Positions 42,780 through 53,623 of a stretch of 64,000 bases of DNA are shown here, in pieces. The DNA comes from JAGWBJ01 sp034423015 (GTDB lineage Bacteria; Chloroflexota; Dehalococcoidia; Lucifugimonadales; JAGWBF01). The notes below the pieces were generated by a model. The model was not told the DNA's origin, ran no database searches, and saw only the letters and a program-made list of their open reading frames with translations. Position 1 is the stretch's first letter. Each line of letters starts with the position of its first letter. Position numbers and translations under genes: made by a program. The stretch is taken from NCBI GenBank assembly GCA_034423015.1, contig DAOUJG010000052.1, positions 24,158 to 88,157 on the forward strand, written 5' to 3'.

Positions 42780-44837
42780 ATGGGACCGGCGCCGACTCAT
42801 AGGGACGACCACCAGGAGCCGCTGACCTCCAGGACCGAAGGCTCGCCACGGCTGGACGGGCGGTTCCTACAGGAGACAGCGCTGATGGCCCTGGCAGTGG
42901 TGTTCGGCCTTCAGCTAGTCCGAGTCCTGTTCACGGGCCTGGTCTTCTACATCCGGGAGTCCGTCGGGACCAGCTCCTTCGTCCCCGGCGCCTACGCACT
43001 GGTCTTGTTCCTAGGGGCGTTCCTGGCCCTGCCTCTGGCCCGGCTCCTGGGAGTACGGGGCGGGCTGGCGGTGGCCGCCGCCGGGACCGGCGCGGCCCGG
43101 CTGGCCGAGCAGGCCGTGCCCTGGCCGGCGGTGGACCTTGTCCTGACGTCCGCCGGGGTCCTGGCCTTCCTGTGGTTCGTCCCCCTCTACGCCGCCAGGC
43201 TTCGCGGGCGGGGGGCATCGGGAGGTCATGCCTTCGCCATGGGCCTGCTGCTGGGCATCGCGGTGGATACCGCCATCAAGGGCGCATTCTCCACGCTGGA
43301 CATGTCGTGGCAGCCAGGGGCGGCGTCCTTCCTGCTGGTCGTCTTCCTGGTCGGCGCCTACGCGTTTCTGGCACGCCGGGCGCTGGCCGACGACGCGCCG
43401 GCGACGGAAGGTGAAGGGGGCCGCCTGCGGTGGGTGTCCCTGGCTGGCCTGGGGCCCCTGCTCTTCCTGGAGCTGCTCCTGTTCCAGAACATAGGACAAC
43501 AGACGGCCCTCATCGGATGGGACCAGCCCCTGGTGTTCCTGTGGCTCATGGTGGGAAACGTCCTGGGCCTCTTCGCCGCTGCGGGCGTCCTTGCCCGTCC
43601 CGTCCAGGGCGGGCGATTGGCCATCGCGGGGCTGGCGGGCCTATTGGCCCTCCTGGCGATTGGAGAGCGGTCGGGGGTCGCGGCGGCCCTGGCCGCCATG
43701 TTCGGCGGCGTTGCCATGGCCATGGCGGCGGCGGTGGTGGGGGCATCACTGGGACAAAGGGCCGGGGGACAGGGGCCTGGGGGACGGGAAGACGGGAGCG
43801 TCGGGCCGGCCACTGGCGCGCCCCGGGCAGGCCGGGGGACAGCGCCCGCCGTCGTGGCATGGGGCGTCGGCATGCTGGCGCTGCTGGTGGCGACATTCGT
43901 GTACTACGTCAACTACGAGCTGGACCTGCCTGGAGGCGCCTCCACCGTGCCTCCGGTCATAGCAGGGGTGCTCATCTTGTGCACCGCGGCGGCCCTGCCC
44001 GTCCTGTGCCGGGGCGGACCGGCCCCGGCATTGGGGCTGCCGGTGGCGTCGGCTGGCCTGGTCCTGCTGCTGATACCCGCGGGGTACTGGGCGTACTGGA
44101 CGGAGGCGACACGCTCGGAGGAGGCGGTCTTCCCGATACGGGTGGTCTCCTACAATCTCCACCAGGGTTTCGACGAGGACGGCTACCTGGCCATCCGAGA
44201 CCTGGCCGCCGCCATAGAGGAGCAGGACGCAGGCATCGTTGCCCTGCAGGAGGTGTCCCGGGGCTGGCTTATCGACGGGTCCTTCGACATGCTCCCCTGG
44301 CTCTCCAGGGAGCTGGAGATGCCCTACGTGTGGGCGCCGGCGGCCGACTCCGTGTGGGGCAACGCCGTCCTCAGCAAGTACCCCATAGTGGAGAGTTCGG
44401 TCCACCCCATGCCGAACAACGCCGACATCCCCATGGACCGGAGCTACGCGACGGCCGTAATACCCATGGGAGACACGGGCCCGCTGACGGTGCTGGCGAC
44501 CCACCTGCACCACCGGGAGGAGGAGGGCCACCGGCGCGCGCCCCAGATCATGGCGCTGGTGGACGCCTGGGACGGCAGCGAGCGGACCGTGCTGTTGGGC
44601 GACCTGAACGCCGAGCCCGGGGCCCCCGAGATGCTCCCTTTGGAGGAGTCTGGCATGGTGGACGCCTTCTCCGCCTCACCGGAGTATGACGGCAGGGGTT
44701 ACACCTTCCCCGCAAGGGACCCCCGCAGGCGGATCGACTACGTCTGGACCTCCGAAGACCTGCGCCCCACGGACTTCACCCTGTTCGGGGGCACGGCCTC
44801 GGACCACCTGGGCGTGGCGGTTACCCTGGACAGGTAG
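42780..44837 (+). CDS. Membrane protein with C-terminal endonuclease/exonuclease/phosphatase domain
   Basis: A 685-residue protein. Residues 35-440 hold about 11 hydrophobic segments with no recognised transporter motif. The C-terminal 245 residues are an EEP-family (DNase I/Mg-phosphoesterase) domain: VVSYNLHQGFDEDG, IVALQEVSRG, GDLNAEP, RRIDYVW and SDHLGVAV are its catalytic blocks. This layout recalls Cwh43-like lipid-remodelling proteins, so a membrane lipid or phosphoinositide-type substrate is a fair guess, as is a nuclease role. No Shine-Dalgarno is seen; the ATG follows the -10 box by 8 bases. Confidence 0.75.
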   Translation: MGPAPTHRDDHQEPLTSRTEGSPRLDGRFLQETALMALAVVFGLQLVRVLFTGLVFYIRESVGTSSFVPGAYALVLFLGAFLALPLARLLGVRGGLAVAAAGTGAARLAEQAVPWPAVDLVLTSAGVLAFLWFVPLYAARLRGRGASGGHAFAMGLLLGIAVDTAIKGAFSTLDMSWQPGAASFLLVVFLVGAYAFLARRALADDAPATEGEGGRLRWVSLAGLGPLLFLELLLFQNIGQQTALIGWDQPLVFLWLMVGNVLGLFAAAGVLARPVQGGRLAIAGLAGLLALLAIGERSGVAAALAAMFGGVAMAMAAAVVGASLGQRAGGQGPGGREDGSVGPATGAPRAGRGTAPAVVAWGVGMLALLVATFVYYVNYELDLPGGASTVPPVIAGVLILCTAAALPVLCRGGPAPALGLPVASAGLVLLLIPAGYWAYWTEATRSEEAVFPIRVVSYNLHQGFDEDGYLAIRDLAAAIEEQDAGIVALQEVSRGWLIDGSFDMLPWLSRELEMPYVWAPAADSVWGNAVLSKYPIVESSVHPMPNNADIPMDRSYATAVIPMGDTGPLTVLATHLHHREEEGHRRAPQIMALVDAWDGSERTVLLGDLNAEPGAPEMLPLEESGMVDAFSASPEYDGRGYTFPARDPRRRIDYVWTSEDLRPTDFTLFGGTASDHLGVAVTLDR

Positions 44838-44843
44838 CCCGGG

Positions 44844-45725
44844 CTACTTTCGGGGATGGCGGCTGGCGAAGTCGTCGGCGATCTCGTCGAAGGTGCAGAA
44901 CCGGACTCCCGTGTGGGCCCGGATGTAGTTGGTCAGCCGCTCCAGCATGAGCAGTACCTGGGGTCTGCCGCTCACGTCGGGGTGGATGGTCATGGTGAAG
45001 ACGGCCTCGTCGTACTCCCTGTAGACGTAGTCGAACTGGTCCCTCCAGATCTGCTCGATGTCCCGGGGGTTGACGAACCCATGGCTGTTGGGGGCCTTCT
45101 TGATGAACATCATGGGGGGCAGATCGTCCAGGTACCAGTTGGCGGGGATCTCGATGAGGTCCGTCTCCTGGCCGCGCTCCAGCTTGCGCATCCAGTGGTC
45201 CGCCGGCTGGGAGAAATCGATCTTGGTCCACCGGTCGCCGACGCGCACGTAGTAGCACTCGAAGTCCTTGTGCATCAAGCTATGGTCGTACTTGATGCCG
45301 TTCTTCAGCAGCAGCTCGTTGGTGACGTGGCTGAACTCCCACCAGGGGGCCACGTAGCCCGTAGGCCGCTTTCCGGTCACGCTGGTGACGAGGTCTATGC
45401 ACCGGAGCAGCACGGCCTCCTCCTGCTCGGGCGTCATGGCGATGGGGTTCTCGTGGGAGTAGCCGTGGATGCCTATCTCGTGACCGCCCTCGACTATCAT
45501 CCTGGTCTCGTCGGGAAAGGTCTCCATGGAGTGCCCCGGGACGAACCAGGTGGTCTTGATGCCCAGACGGGCGAACAGCTTGAGCAGCCTGGGGGTGCCC
45601 ACCTCGCCGGCGAACAGCCCGCGGGAGATGTCGTCGGGGGAGTCCTCCCCCCCGTAGGACCCCAGCCACCCCGCCACCGCGTCCAGGTCCACGCCGAAGG
45701 CGCAGAGTATCCGTTTCTCAGCCAT
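44844..45725 (-). CDS. Polysaccharide deacetylase family protein (NodB fold)
   Basis: A 293-residue NodB-type deacetylase. CAFGVDLDAVAG at the start carries the first metal-binding Asp; GHEIGIHGYSHENP has the HxxxH metal histidines; MTIHPDVSGRPQVL near 255 gives the terminal His. The protein matches PuuE-like/allantoinase-type and HpPgdA-type deacetylases, with no signal peptide. Substrate unknown, possibly an N-acetyl sugar or cyclic amide. The ATG at 45725 is used; the frame is open further upstream without a good start. It converges with the EEP gene, 6 bases between the stops. Confidence 0.85.
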   Translation of the reverse strand: MAEKRILCAFGVDLDAVAGWLGSYGGEDSPDDISRGLFAGEVGTPRLLKLFARLGIKTTWFVPGHSMETFPDETRMIVEGGHEIGIHGYSHENPIAMTPEQEEAVLLRCIDLVTSVTGKRPTGYVAPWWEFSHVTNELLLKNGIKYDHSLMHKDFECYYVRVGDRWTKIDFSQPADHWMRKLERGQETDLIEIPANWYLDDLPPMMFIKKAPNSHGFVNPRDIEQIWRDQFDYVYREYDEAVFTMTIHPDVSGRPQVLLMLERLTNYIRAHTGVRFCTFDEIADDFASRHPRK

Positions 45726-45864
45726 GAAAGACCCCCTTAGATTCGTCGTATCAGGACCCGGGGCAGACCCCGCAGGTCCGAACGCCGCCCTCCCTGGTAG
45801 GTGGTACATGATATTCAGGACACGCCAGTCCTGTCAATTTGCATGTCCCCGGGGCTGCGCCGGC

Positions 45865-47712
45865 TCACCGAGTCGGGGGATGTTGGCCCTCGGCCTTCTG
45901 GAGCTGGACGGCGGTGTTGATCAGCCCCATGTGGGAGAAGGCCTGGGGGAAGTTGCCCAGCAGCTCCGAGGAGGAGGGGGATATCTGCTCGCTGAGCAGT
46001 CCCAGGTCGTTGGCGCAGCCGAGAAGGGCGTCGAACAGCTTTCGGGCCTTCTCCACCTCGCCCAGCATGATCCAGTTGTCCGCCAACCAGAAGGTGCACA
46101 TGGTGAAGGTCCCCTCGTCGCCGCCCAGGCCGTCGTCGACGTTCCTGTACCGGTACACGTACCCCTCGGGGGTCGTCAGCTCCCGCTCTATGGCCTCGAT
46201 GGTGGAGCGCATCCGCGGGTCATCGGCCCGGATGAACCCCACCAGCGGGAGCATCAGGTTGGCCGCGTCCAGGGCCTTGCTGCCGTAGGCCTGAACGAAG
46301 GCGCCCCGTTCGGCGTCGTACCCCCTGGCCAGCACGTCCTCCCGGATCTGGGCCCTCACCTTGCGCCACAGCTCCACGTCTCCGGGCAGGTCCAGGGCCC
46401 GGGCCGCCTTGACGGCCCTGTCCAGGGCCACCCAGCACATCACCTTGGAGAAGACGAAGGGCTCCCTGCCCCCCCGGGTCTCCCACAGGCCGTCGTCGGC
46501 CTCCGTCCAGTGGTCCATCACGAACTGGACCACCCGCCGCAGGTACTCCCAGTACTCCGGGTCTATCTCGTTGGCGAACTTTCGGTACAGGTGGGCCGAG
46601 TCCATTATCTCGCCGTAGATGTCGAGCTGGTACTGGGAGTAGGCGGCGTTGCCCACCCGCACCGGCCGGGAGTGCCTGTGGCCCTCCAGCTCGGTGATCT
46701 CCGTCTCCACCAAGCGGCGCTCCCCTCCCAGGCCGTACATTATCTGGAGGTCCCTGGCCCGCCCCGCCGTGCTCCAGGCCAGCCAGTCCTTGAAGGCCCG
46801 GGCCTCGTCGTAGTACCCGATGATGGCCAGGGCGTACAGGGCAAAGGTGGCGTCCCGGATCCAGGTGAAACGGTAGTCCCAGTTGCGGGGGCCGCCCACG
46901 GCCTCGGGCAGGGAGGTGGTCGCCGCCGCCAGCAGCCCGCCCGAGGGGGCGTAGGTCAGGGCCTTCAGGGTCAGGGCGCTGCGGACCACGTCCTCCTCGT
47001 ACTCCCCCTTGTAGGTGCAGGCCGACGCCCAGCTTCGCCAGAACTCCTCGGTCTCGGCCAGGCTCCTCTCCATCTCGGCCTCGTCCGGGGCCCCTCCCGT
47101 GTAGGAGAACCGCCTCTCGTAGGTGACCGAGGCGCAGACCCGGTCTCCCGAGGCCAGCCTGCCCCCCGAGACGAACCCCTCCTCCCTTATCTCCAGGGGA
47201 GTCGAGCAGTACACCGACACGGCGTCGGCCCCGCCGTGGGCGAACCCGGTGTGGGGGCTGTAGGTGGTGGAGTGGGGCTGTATGGTCCCGTAATCGAACC
47301 GGGGGAAGCACTCCATGGTGAAGGTCACGTGGCCGGCCGTGCACTTCAGGAACCGTATCACCTGCTGCCTCAGCCCTCCTTTCGAGGGCCACCCCACCCC
47401 TCCCGGCTGCCGGATGGGCATGAAGTCCGTCAGCACGGCCTGGCCGGTGTCCGTCTCGAAGGTCGTTTCCAGGACGTTGGTGCCGGGCACGTAGCGCCTG
47501 TGCACCCGGGTCACGCCCTCGGGGGCAAGCTGGAAGTAGCCGCCCTTGAGCCGGTCCAGGATGCGGGCGAACACCGCCGGGCTGTCGAACCTGGGGAAGC
47601 AGCACCAGTCTATGGAACCGGACCGGGATATCAGGGCGCAGGACTGCATGTCGCTGATGAGCCCGTAGTCCGAGATGGGCGGGTAGCCCTGCAGCCGGGG
47701 ACTCGACGTCAT
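45865..47712 (-). CDS. Glycoside hydrolase family 15 protein (glucoamylase/trehalase type)
   Basis: A 615-residue (alpha/alpha)6-barrel GH15 enzyme. YPPISDYGLISDMQSCALISRSGSIDWCC and RNWDYRFTWIRDATFALYAL are highly conserved GH15 blocks; catalytic acids are expected in the barrel around the TEITELEGH and WETRGG segments. Members act as glucoamylase, glucodextranase or trehalase. Because it follows pgi, gnd and zwf in one operon, releasing glucose for the oxidative pentose phosphate pathway is likely; a trehalase role is plausible. ATG 47712 has AAAGGGGTGG before it. A 13-base tandem repeat fills the 76 bases before it. Confidence 0.88.
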   Translation of the reverse strand: MTSSPRLQGYPPISDYGLISDMQSCALISRSGSIDWCCFPRFDSPAVFARILDRLKGGYFQLAPEGVTRVHRRYVPGTNVLETTFETDTGQAVLTDFMPIRQPGGVGWPSKGGLRQQVIRFLKCTAGHVTFTMECFPRFDYGTIQPHSTTYSPHTGFAHGGADAVSVYCSTPLEIREEGFVSGGRLASGDRVCASVTYERRFSYTGGAPDEAEMERSLAETEEFWRSWASACTYKGEYEEDVVRSALTLKALTYAPSGGLLAAATTSLPEAVGGPRNWDYRFTWIRDATFALYALAIIGYYDEARAFKDWLAWSTAGRARDLQIMYGLGGERRLVETEITELEGHRHSRPVRVGNAAYSQYQLDIYGEIMDSAHLYRKFANEIDPEYWEYLRRVVQFVMDHWTEADDGLWETRGGREPFVFSKVMCWVALDRAVKAARALDLPGDVELWRKVRAQIREDVLARGYDAERGAFVQAYGSKALDAANLMLPLVGFIRADDPRMRSTIEAIERELTTPEGYVYRYRNVDDGLGGDEGTFTMCTFWLADNWIMLGEVEKARKLFDALLGCANDLGLLSEQISPSSSELLGNFPQAFSHMGLINTAVQLQKAEGQHPPTR

Positions 47713-47734
47713 TCACCCACCCCTTTTCTGCGCA

Positions 47735-47780
47735 GCTCGGGCGGAGTGCTCGGGCGGAGTACTCGGGCGGAGCGCTCGGG
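47735..47780. repeat. 13-bp tandem repeat, 3.5 copies, between zwf and the GH15 gene
   Basis: Units GCTCGGGCGGAGT at 47735, 47748 and 47761 (last with two changes), plus a partial copy at 47774-47780. It fills most of the 76-base gap between the zwf stop and the GH15 start, 23 bases or more upstream of the ATG. Confidence 0.85.
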
Positions 47781-47788
47781 TCTCGTCA

Positions 47789-49302
<1,514 letters not shown>

Positions 49303-49303
<1 letters not shown>

Positions 49304-50223
49304 CAGCTCTCCTCGCCGCCCGGGGCCCTTACCCGGTGTCCGCCGAACTGGTTCCGAAGGGCAGCCAGCATCCTGCCGCCGAAGGGCCGCACCTGCCGCG
49401 AGCGGAAACGGGCCTGCAGGGAGAGGGCGATGACCGGCGCCGGGACGCCCAGGTCGATGGACTCGTTCACCGTCCAGCGCCCCTCCCCCGAGTCCTCCAC
49501 GTAGGACTGGACCGTGTCGAGGCCGGGGTCCTCCCTCAGCGCCTGCTCGGCCAGGTCCAGCAGCCAAGATCGTACCACACTCCCGTGCCTCCATATGGAG
49601 ATGATCTGCGCCAGGTCCAGGGAGAACTCCTCCTTGGCCGCCAGCAGCTCGAACCCCTCGGCATAGGCCTCCATCAGGCCGTACTCGATGCCGTTGTGGA
49701 CCATCTTGACGAAGTGGCCGGAGCCGATGACGCCCACGTGGCCGTAGCCCATGTCGGGCCCTGGCGCCAGGGTCTTGAAGAGGGGCTCCAGGCGGCGGAA
49801 CACCTCCCGGTCCCCACCGACCATGAGGCTGTAGCCCTCCCGCAGGCCCCATACGCCGCCGCTGGTGCCCACGTCCAGCATCCTGATCCCGCGGCCGTCC
49901 AGCATCTCCGCGCGGCGTATCGTGTCCTTGTAGTTGGAGTTGCCCCCGTCGAGGAGCACGTCGTCCCCGGACAGCATGGCGGCCAGCTCGTCGACGACCT
50001 CCTCGGTGGCGTTGCCCGGCGGGACCATGAGCCAGACGGCCCGGGGAGGCGTCAGCTTCTCCACCATCTCCCCCAGCGACGCCGCGCCCTCGGCCCCGGC
50101 CTGGACGCCGGCGGCAACGGCGTCCTCCCGGCGGTCGTAGACCACCACCCGGTGGCCGCCGTCCAGCAGGCGCCGGACCATGCTGCCGCCCATGCGGCCC
50201 AGTCCCACCATCCCGGTCTCCAT
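49303..50223 (-). CDS. gnd: 6-phosphogluconate dehydrogenase, decarboxylating (short form)
   Basis: A 306-residue 6-phosphogluconate dehydrogenase of the short (YqeC-like) type: GLGRMGG (7-13) cofactor motif, LLDGGNSNYKDT, the catalytic Lys in GSGHFVKMVHNGIEYG and LQARFRSRQ at the C-terminus. It makes ribulose 5-phosphate, CO2 and NAD(P)H. At about 300 residues it lacks the long C-terminal domain of the E. coli enzyme. ATG 50223; stop TGA overlaps the zwf ATG. The pgi gene lies 80 bases upstream. Confidence 0.92.
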
Positions 50224-50303
50224 AGTCCACCGTCCCCCGACGTGAGCGCCGTTCAAAGTTGTGGCGTTGGACCCGTCGCGCCGTTCTCCCGGGCAATGAT
50301 GCC

Positions 50304-51932
50304 CTAGGCCGCGAGGCCGGCCAGCCTCCTTATGCCCTCCGCGGGGTCGCCCCCCAGGGCCACCCTGACCACCCGGCGGCCGGCGGCAGCCAGGGCCTGC
50401 AGGTCTCCCAGGGCCTGGGAACGGGCCAGCACGCCGAAGGAGTAGGGCTCCCCCGGGACGGGCAGGTCGACCCCCGGGTCCGCGGCGACCTGCAGGCACA
50501 GGGCCGTGTTGGGCCCTCCCTTGTGGAGTTGGCCCGTGGAGTGGAGGCACCGGGGCCCGTAGCCAACCGTCGTGGCGATGCCGTAACGGTCCATCACTCG
50601 GCTGCGCAGGCCGTCGAAGGCCTCCCGGACGGCGGGGCCCTCGGGCAGGTAGGCCGTAACGGCCAGGTAGTCGCCGGGGCAGGCCCCCTCCAGGAGCGCC
50701 CGCAGGTCGTCCGATGCGTCCACCGCGGGCAGGCGTCCCCTCTCCAGGTAGTGCTCCATCATCCGGTCCGTCGCGTCCTTGGCCCCCTGCACGTCGGGCT
50801 GGTCGAAGGGGTTGATGCCCAGCACGGCCCCCGCCACCGCCGTGGCGAACTCCCAGCGGAAGAACTCCCCGCCCAGGTCGTAGGCGTCGCGGAGGTCCAA
50901 CCGCAGGACAGGATGGCCCGCCCCCTCGACGGCCTCCAGCGCGGCGTCGGCTGCGGCGTTGGCGTCTCCCCGGAGGCGCAGGTGGACGAAGAGCCTGTCG
51001 CCGCCGTACCTGTCCGGGCTGCGCAGGGCCTCGCCGAGCACCGGGACGACGCCCCGGCCCTCCTTGCCCGTGCTCTCGGCCAGGAGCTGCTCCACCCACA
51101 GGCCGAAGGCGGCCAGGCGGGGGGACGCGACCAGGGTCAGCTTGTCCCGGCCCGCGGCCGCCATGGCCCCTATGGCCGCCCCCAGCGCGGCGCCGGGATT
51201 GTCGCCGGCGGGGATCGAGGGACCGCACCGCCCGGCCATGGCGCCGGCCCGTGCCAGCAGCAAGTCCAGGTCCACTCCCAGGAGTGCCCCGGGGACCAGG
51301 CCGAAGTAGGAGAGCACCGAGTAGCGGCCGCCCACGTCCGGCGGGTTGGCGAAGACGCGCCTGAACCCGTGCTGCCGGGCCATCTCCTCCAGGGAGGTGC
51401 CCGGGTCGGTTATGGCCGCGAAGGCCCGGCCCGCCCTCTCCCGTCCCAGCTCCCGGTCCAGCAGGTCCCTGAAGTGCTTGTAGAAGGACATGGGCTCGAT
51501 GGTGCCGCCCGACTTGGATGAGACCAGGAACAGGGTGCGGGCCGGGTCGATGGCTGACTGGACGCCCCGCACCACCTGGGGGAGAGTGCAGTCCAGCACC
51601 GTCAGGTCCGGGTGTCCGTCGGCGGGGCCGAGGACCCGGCGCAGCACCTCGGGGCCCAGGCTGCTGCCTCCCATCCCCATGAGGACGACGTGCCGGCTCC
51701 CCTCGGCCTTCACCTCGCCGGCGAAGGCGCGCAGGGAGGGGGCCCGCTCCGCCATGGCGTCGCACACCGTGAGCCACCCAAGACGGTCGGCTATCTCCCG
51801 GGGGTCGGGCTTCCAGACGGTGTGGTCGCCGTCCCAGATGCGGGCCGTCACCCGCCGCCGGTCCAGGTCGGTCAGCACGGCGCCGACCTCCGGGTCAGCC
51901 GGGGGTCTCTCATCTAGCGACGGGTCTCTCAT
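50304..51932 (-). CDS. pgi: Glucose-6-phosphate isomerase-like protein
   Basis: A 542-residue phosphoglucose-isomerase-fold protein. VVLMGMGGSSLGPEVLRRVL and LFLVSSKSGGTIEPMSFYKHF are the phosphate-binding SIS blocks. It resembles the isomerase part of transaldolase/phosphoglucose isomerase fusions in related genomes, but the transaldolase half is absent. Expected to interconvert glucose and fructose 6-phosphate, upstream of zwf and gnd in the same operon. ATG 51932 is used. A terminator hairpin of the preceding gene lies just upstream. Confidence 0.88.
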   Translation of the reverse strand: MRDPSLDERPPADPEVGAVLTDLDRRRVTARIWDGDHTVWKPDPREIADRLGWLTVCDAMAERAPSLRAFAGEVKAEGSRHVVLMGMGGSSLGPEVLRRVLGPADGHPDLTVLDCTLPQVVRGVQSAIDPARTLFLVSSKSGGTIEPMSFYKHFRDLLDRELGRERAGRAFAAITDPGTSLEEMARQHGFRRVFANPPDVGGRYSVLSYFGLVPGALLGVDLDLLLARAGAMAGRCGPSIPAGDNPGAALGAAIGAMAAAGRDKLTLVASPRLAAFGLWVEQLLAESTGKEGRGVVPVLGEALRSPDRYGGDRLFVHLRLRGDANAAADAALEAVEGAGHPVLRLDLRDAYDLGGEFFRWEFATAVAGAVLGINPFDQPDVQGAKDATDRMMEHYLERGRLPAVDASDDLRALLEGACPGDYLAVTAYLPEGPAVREAFDGLRSRVMDRYGIATTVGYGPRCLHSTGQLHKGGPNTALCLQVAADPGVDLPVPGEPYSFGVLARSQALGDLQALAAAGRRVVRVALGGDPAEGIRRLAGLAA

Positions 51933-51934
51933 CT

Positions 51935-51972
51935 TCGTGGAAAAGCAATCTCCCCCCTTGGCCGGGGGGAGA
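51935..51972 (-). terminator. Terminator hairpin of the NHL-repeat gene
   Basis: On the minus strand, TCTCCCCCC pairs with GGGGGGAGA (plus coordinates 51949-51957 and 51964-51972, loop TTGGCC), 9 bp, then TTGCTTTTCC. It follows the stop of the 52039-52905 gene and precedes pgi. Confidence 0.6.
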
Positions 51973-52038
51973 CTCATGGATGGTAGCCGGACATCTGGAT
52001 GCGCGATCCTTTCGGCGTCTGTATGGGGCAGGCGGCTT

Positions 52039-52905
52039 CTAGCCCTTTCTTACCAGCTTGGTGACGGTGGGTATGCCCGCGCCGGCCAGGTACAGGTCGC
52101 CGCGGGAGTCGCCGGATATCCAGTGGGGCGCCTTGGACTCCAGGCGCTGAAGCAGGTTCCCCTGCTTGTCCCAGATGCTCACGGCGGGGGTCAGCTCGCT
52201 GACGTAGACCGTCTCGTCGGCGTCCATCCATATGGACGTGGCCCGGCCCATGTCCGTCCACATCGCCCTGTACTCGCCATCTGCGGAGAAGACCTGGACC
52301 CGCTCGTTGTCCCGGTCGCACACGTACACCGTGCCCGCCCTGTCCACCCACAGGTCGTGGGGGGCGTGCATCTCGTTGGGCTCCACCTTCCCCGGCTCCC
52401 CCCAGGATGAGACCAGGTCGCCGTCGGCGGAGAACCGGTGCACGCGGCAGTTGCGGTAGCCGTCGGACACGTACAGGTCCCCCGAGGGCGAGTTGACCAT
52501 GCCCGAGGGTTTGTTGAAGGGGCCGCCGGCCCGGAGCACAGTGCCTCCGTCCTCCTCGCAGCCCGTGTCCGAGAACTTGCCCCGCTCCCCCAGGATCATC
52601 GACGGCCTGCCGTCCAGCGTGTAGGTCATGCACACGTGGTCGTCCCTGTCGGTCACGTAGATGACGTCGTCGGAGCCGATGAATATGCCGTGGGCGAAGT
52701 TGGTGGAGCCGTTGCCCCAGGAGCTCAGGTAGCCCCCGTCCCGGTCGAACACCAGGAAGGGAGGGTCCTTACGCTGGAACACGTAGACCCTGTCCTGGGA
52801 GTCCACCGCCGCGGCGCTGATCTGCCCAAACTCCATTCCCGCGGGCAGCTTTGCCCACTCTTCCACCACCTCGTAAGTGAACCGGCCGCTCCCTACGGTA
52901 GACAT
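52039..52905 (-). CDS. NHL-repeat beta-propeller protein
   Basis: A 288-residue six-bladed propeller with NHL-type repeats: FGQISAAAVDSQDRVYVFQR, FAHGIFIGSDDVIYVTDR, NKPSGMVNSPSGDLYVSDGYRNCRVHRF, HAPHDLWVDRAGTVYVCDRDNERVQVF and SIWMDADETVYVSEL. Related proteins are peptidyl-amidating-lyase-like or surface-binding, but no catalytic site is assigned and no signal peptide is evident. ATG 52905 has AAGGAGG before it. A good promoter (52997-53025) and a 2 x 16-bp repeat lie in its leader. Confidence 0.75.
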   Translation of the reverse strand: MSTVGSGRFTYEVVEEWAKLPAGMEFGQISAAAVDSQDRVYVFQRKDPPFLVFDRDGGYLSSWGNGSTNFAHGIFIGSDDVIYVTDRDDHVCMTYTLDGRPSMILGERGKFSDTGCEEDGGTVLRAGGPFNKPSGMVNSPSGDLYVSDGYRNCRVHRFSADGDLVSSWGEPGKVEPNEMHAPHDLWVDRAGTVYVCDRDNERVQVFSADGEYRAMWTDMGRATSIWMDADETVYVSELTPAVSIWDKQGNLLQRLESKAPHWISGDSRGDLYLAGAGIPTVTKLVRKG

Positions 52906-52919
52906 GCCAGCGCCTCCTT

Positions 52920-52951
52920 CGAATCCTGGTTAGGGCGAATCCTGGTTAGGG
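52920..52951. repeat. 16-bp tandem repeat, 2 perfect copies, in the NHL gene leader
   Basis: CGAATCCTGGTTAGGG at 52920-52935 and 52936-52951, identical, immediately upstream of the Shine-Dalgarno of the minus-strand gene and 45 bases downstream of its -10 box. Confidence 0.9.
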
Positions 52952-52996
52952 CATCTCCCGTTCAGGCGTGCCCCCCGGCACGGTGATGCTTAGGCG

Positions 52997-53025
52997 ATGG
53001 TATCCGGCCATCACGGTAGTGTCAA
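52997..53025 (-). promoter_or_regulatory. Promoter of the NHL-repeat gene
   Basis: TTGACA (53020-53025), 17 bases, TACCAT (52997-53002) on the minus strand. Confidence 0.6.
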
Positions 53026-53097
53026 TACCGCCGACCCCCCCACCGCCGCCTGGCCGAGACCACGAGGCACGGTTTCGCGCTTCCCAACCGGCGGGGG

Positions 53098-53520
53098 CTA
53101 CCGGAGCAGGCCGTACACCCGCTGGGGGTGCACCCACGCCACCACGGCCTCCTGCCGGCGCATCACCCGGTCGTACTCATCCCAGTCGGGATGGTCCTGG
53201 TCCCCGCAGGCCCGGTAGGTGTCCCTGAGCATCACCCGGAGGGCCTCGGCCCCGGTGTTGGAGGAGTCGAACAGCTCGGCGCGGCCCTCCACCACCACGT
53301 ACTGGCGCCAGTCCGCCGTGACGGCCAGCACCGTGCACCTGCCGTCCCTGCGCAGGTTGCGCACCTTTAGCGACCTCCCGTTCACCGACACGAACACCAC
53401 CTTGCCATCCATGGCCCCGGCCACGACGATGCTCGACTGGACCGAGCCGTCGGGCTGGAAGGTGTTCACCACGGCCCGGTGGTGGCTGCTCATGAAGCTC
53501 TGGACCCTCTCGAAATCCAT
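53098..53520 (-). CDS. PPOX-class (pyridoxamine 5'-phosphate oxidase-like) protein
   Basis: A 140-residue split-barrel flavin/F420-binding protein: the N-terminal helix RVQSFMSSHHRAVVNTFQPDGSVQSSIVVAG, then VRNLRRDGRCTVLAV and RQYVVVEGRAELFDS, all typical PPOX strands. Probable deazaflavin or FMN cofactor; the substrate is unknown. It is divergent from the MoaD-MoaE gene, with 103 bases between the starts that include the latter's promoter. Confidence 0.78.
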   Translation of the reverse strand: MDFERVQSFMSSHHRAVVNTFQPDGSVQSSIVVAGAMDGKVVFVSVNGRSLKVRNLRRDGRCTVLAVTADWRQYVVVEGRAELFDSSNTGAEALRVMLRDTYRACGDQDHPDWDEYDRVMRRQEAVVAWVHPQRVYGLLR

Positions 53521-53566
53521 CTTCGCTCCCTCTCTTGCGCGGGCTCGTCCCGGCCCGGCCCGTCGC

Positions 53567-53596
53567 TGGACAGTCCCAGTTTACCTTAAATATAAT
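53567..53596 (+). promoter_or_regulatory. Promoter of the MoaD-MoaE gene
   Basis: TGGACA (53567-53572), 18 bases, TATAAT (53591-53596). Transcription would begin about 20 bases before the start codon. Confidence 0.6.
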
Positions 53597-53623
53597 GGCC
53601 GTGGTGGAGGCGCCTTGAAGATA

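Noticed and set aside
52915..52960. tRNA-like TTCGAATCC stretch
   Set aside because: No acceptor or anticodon stem can be formed around it; it is part of the 16-bp tandem repeat.
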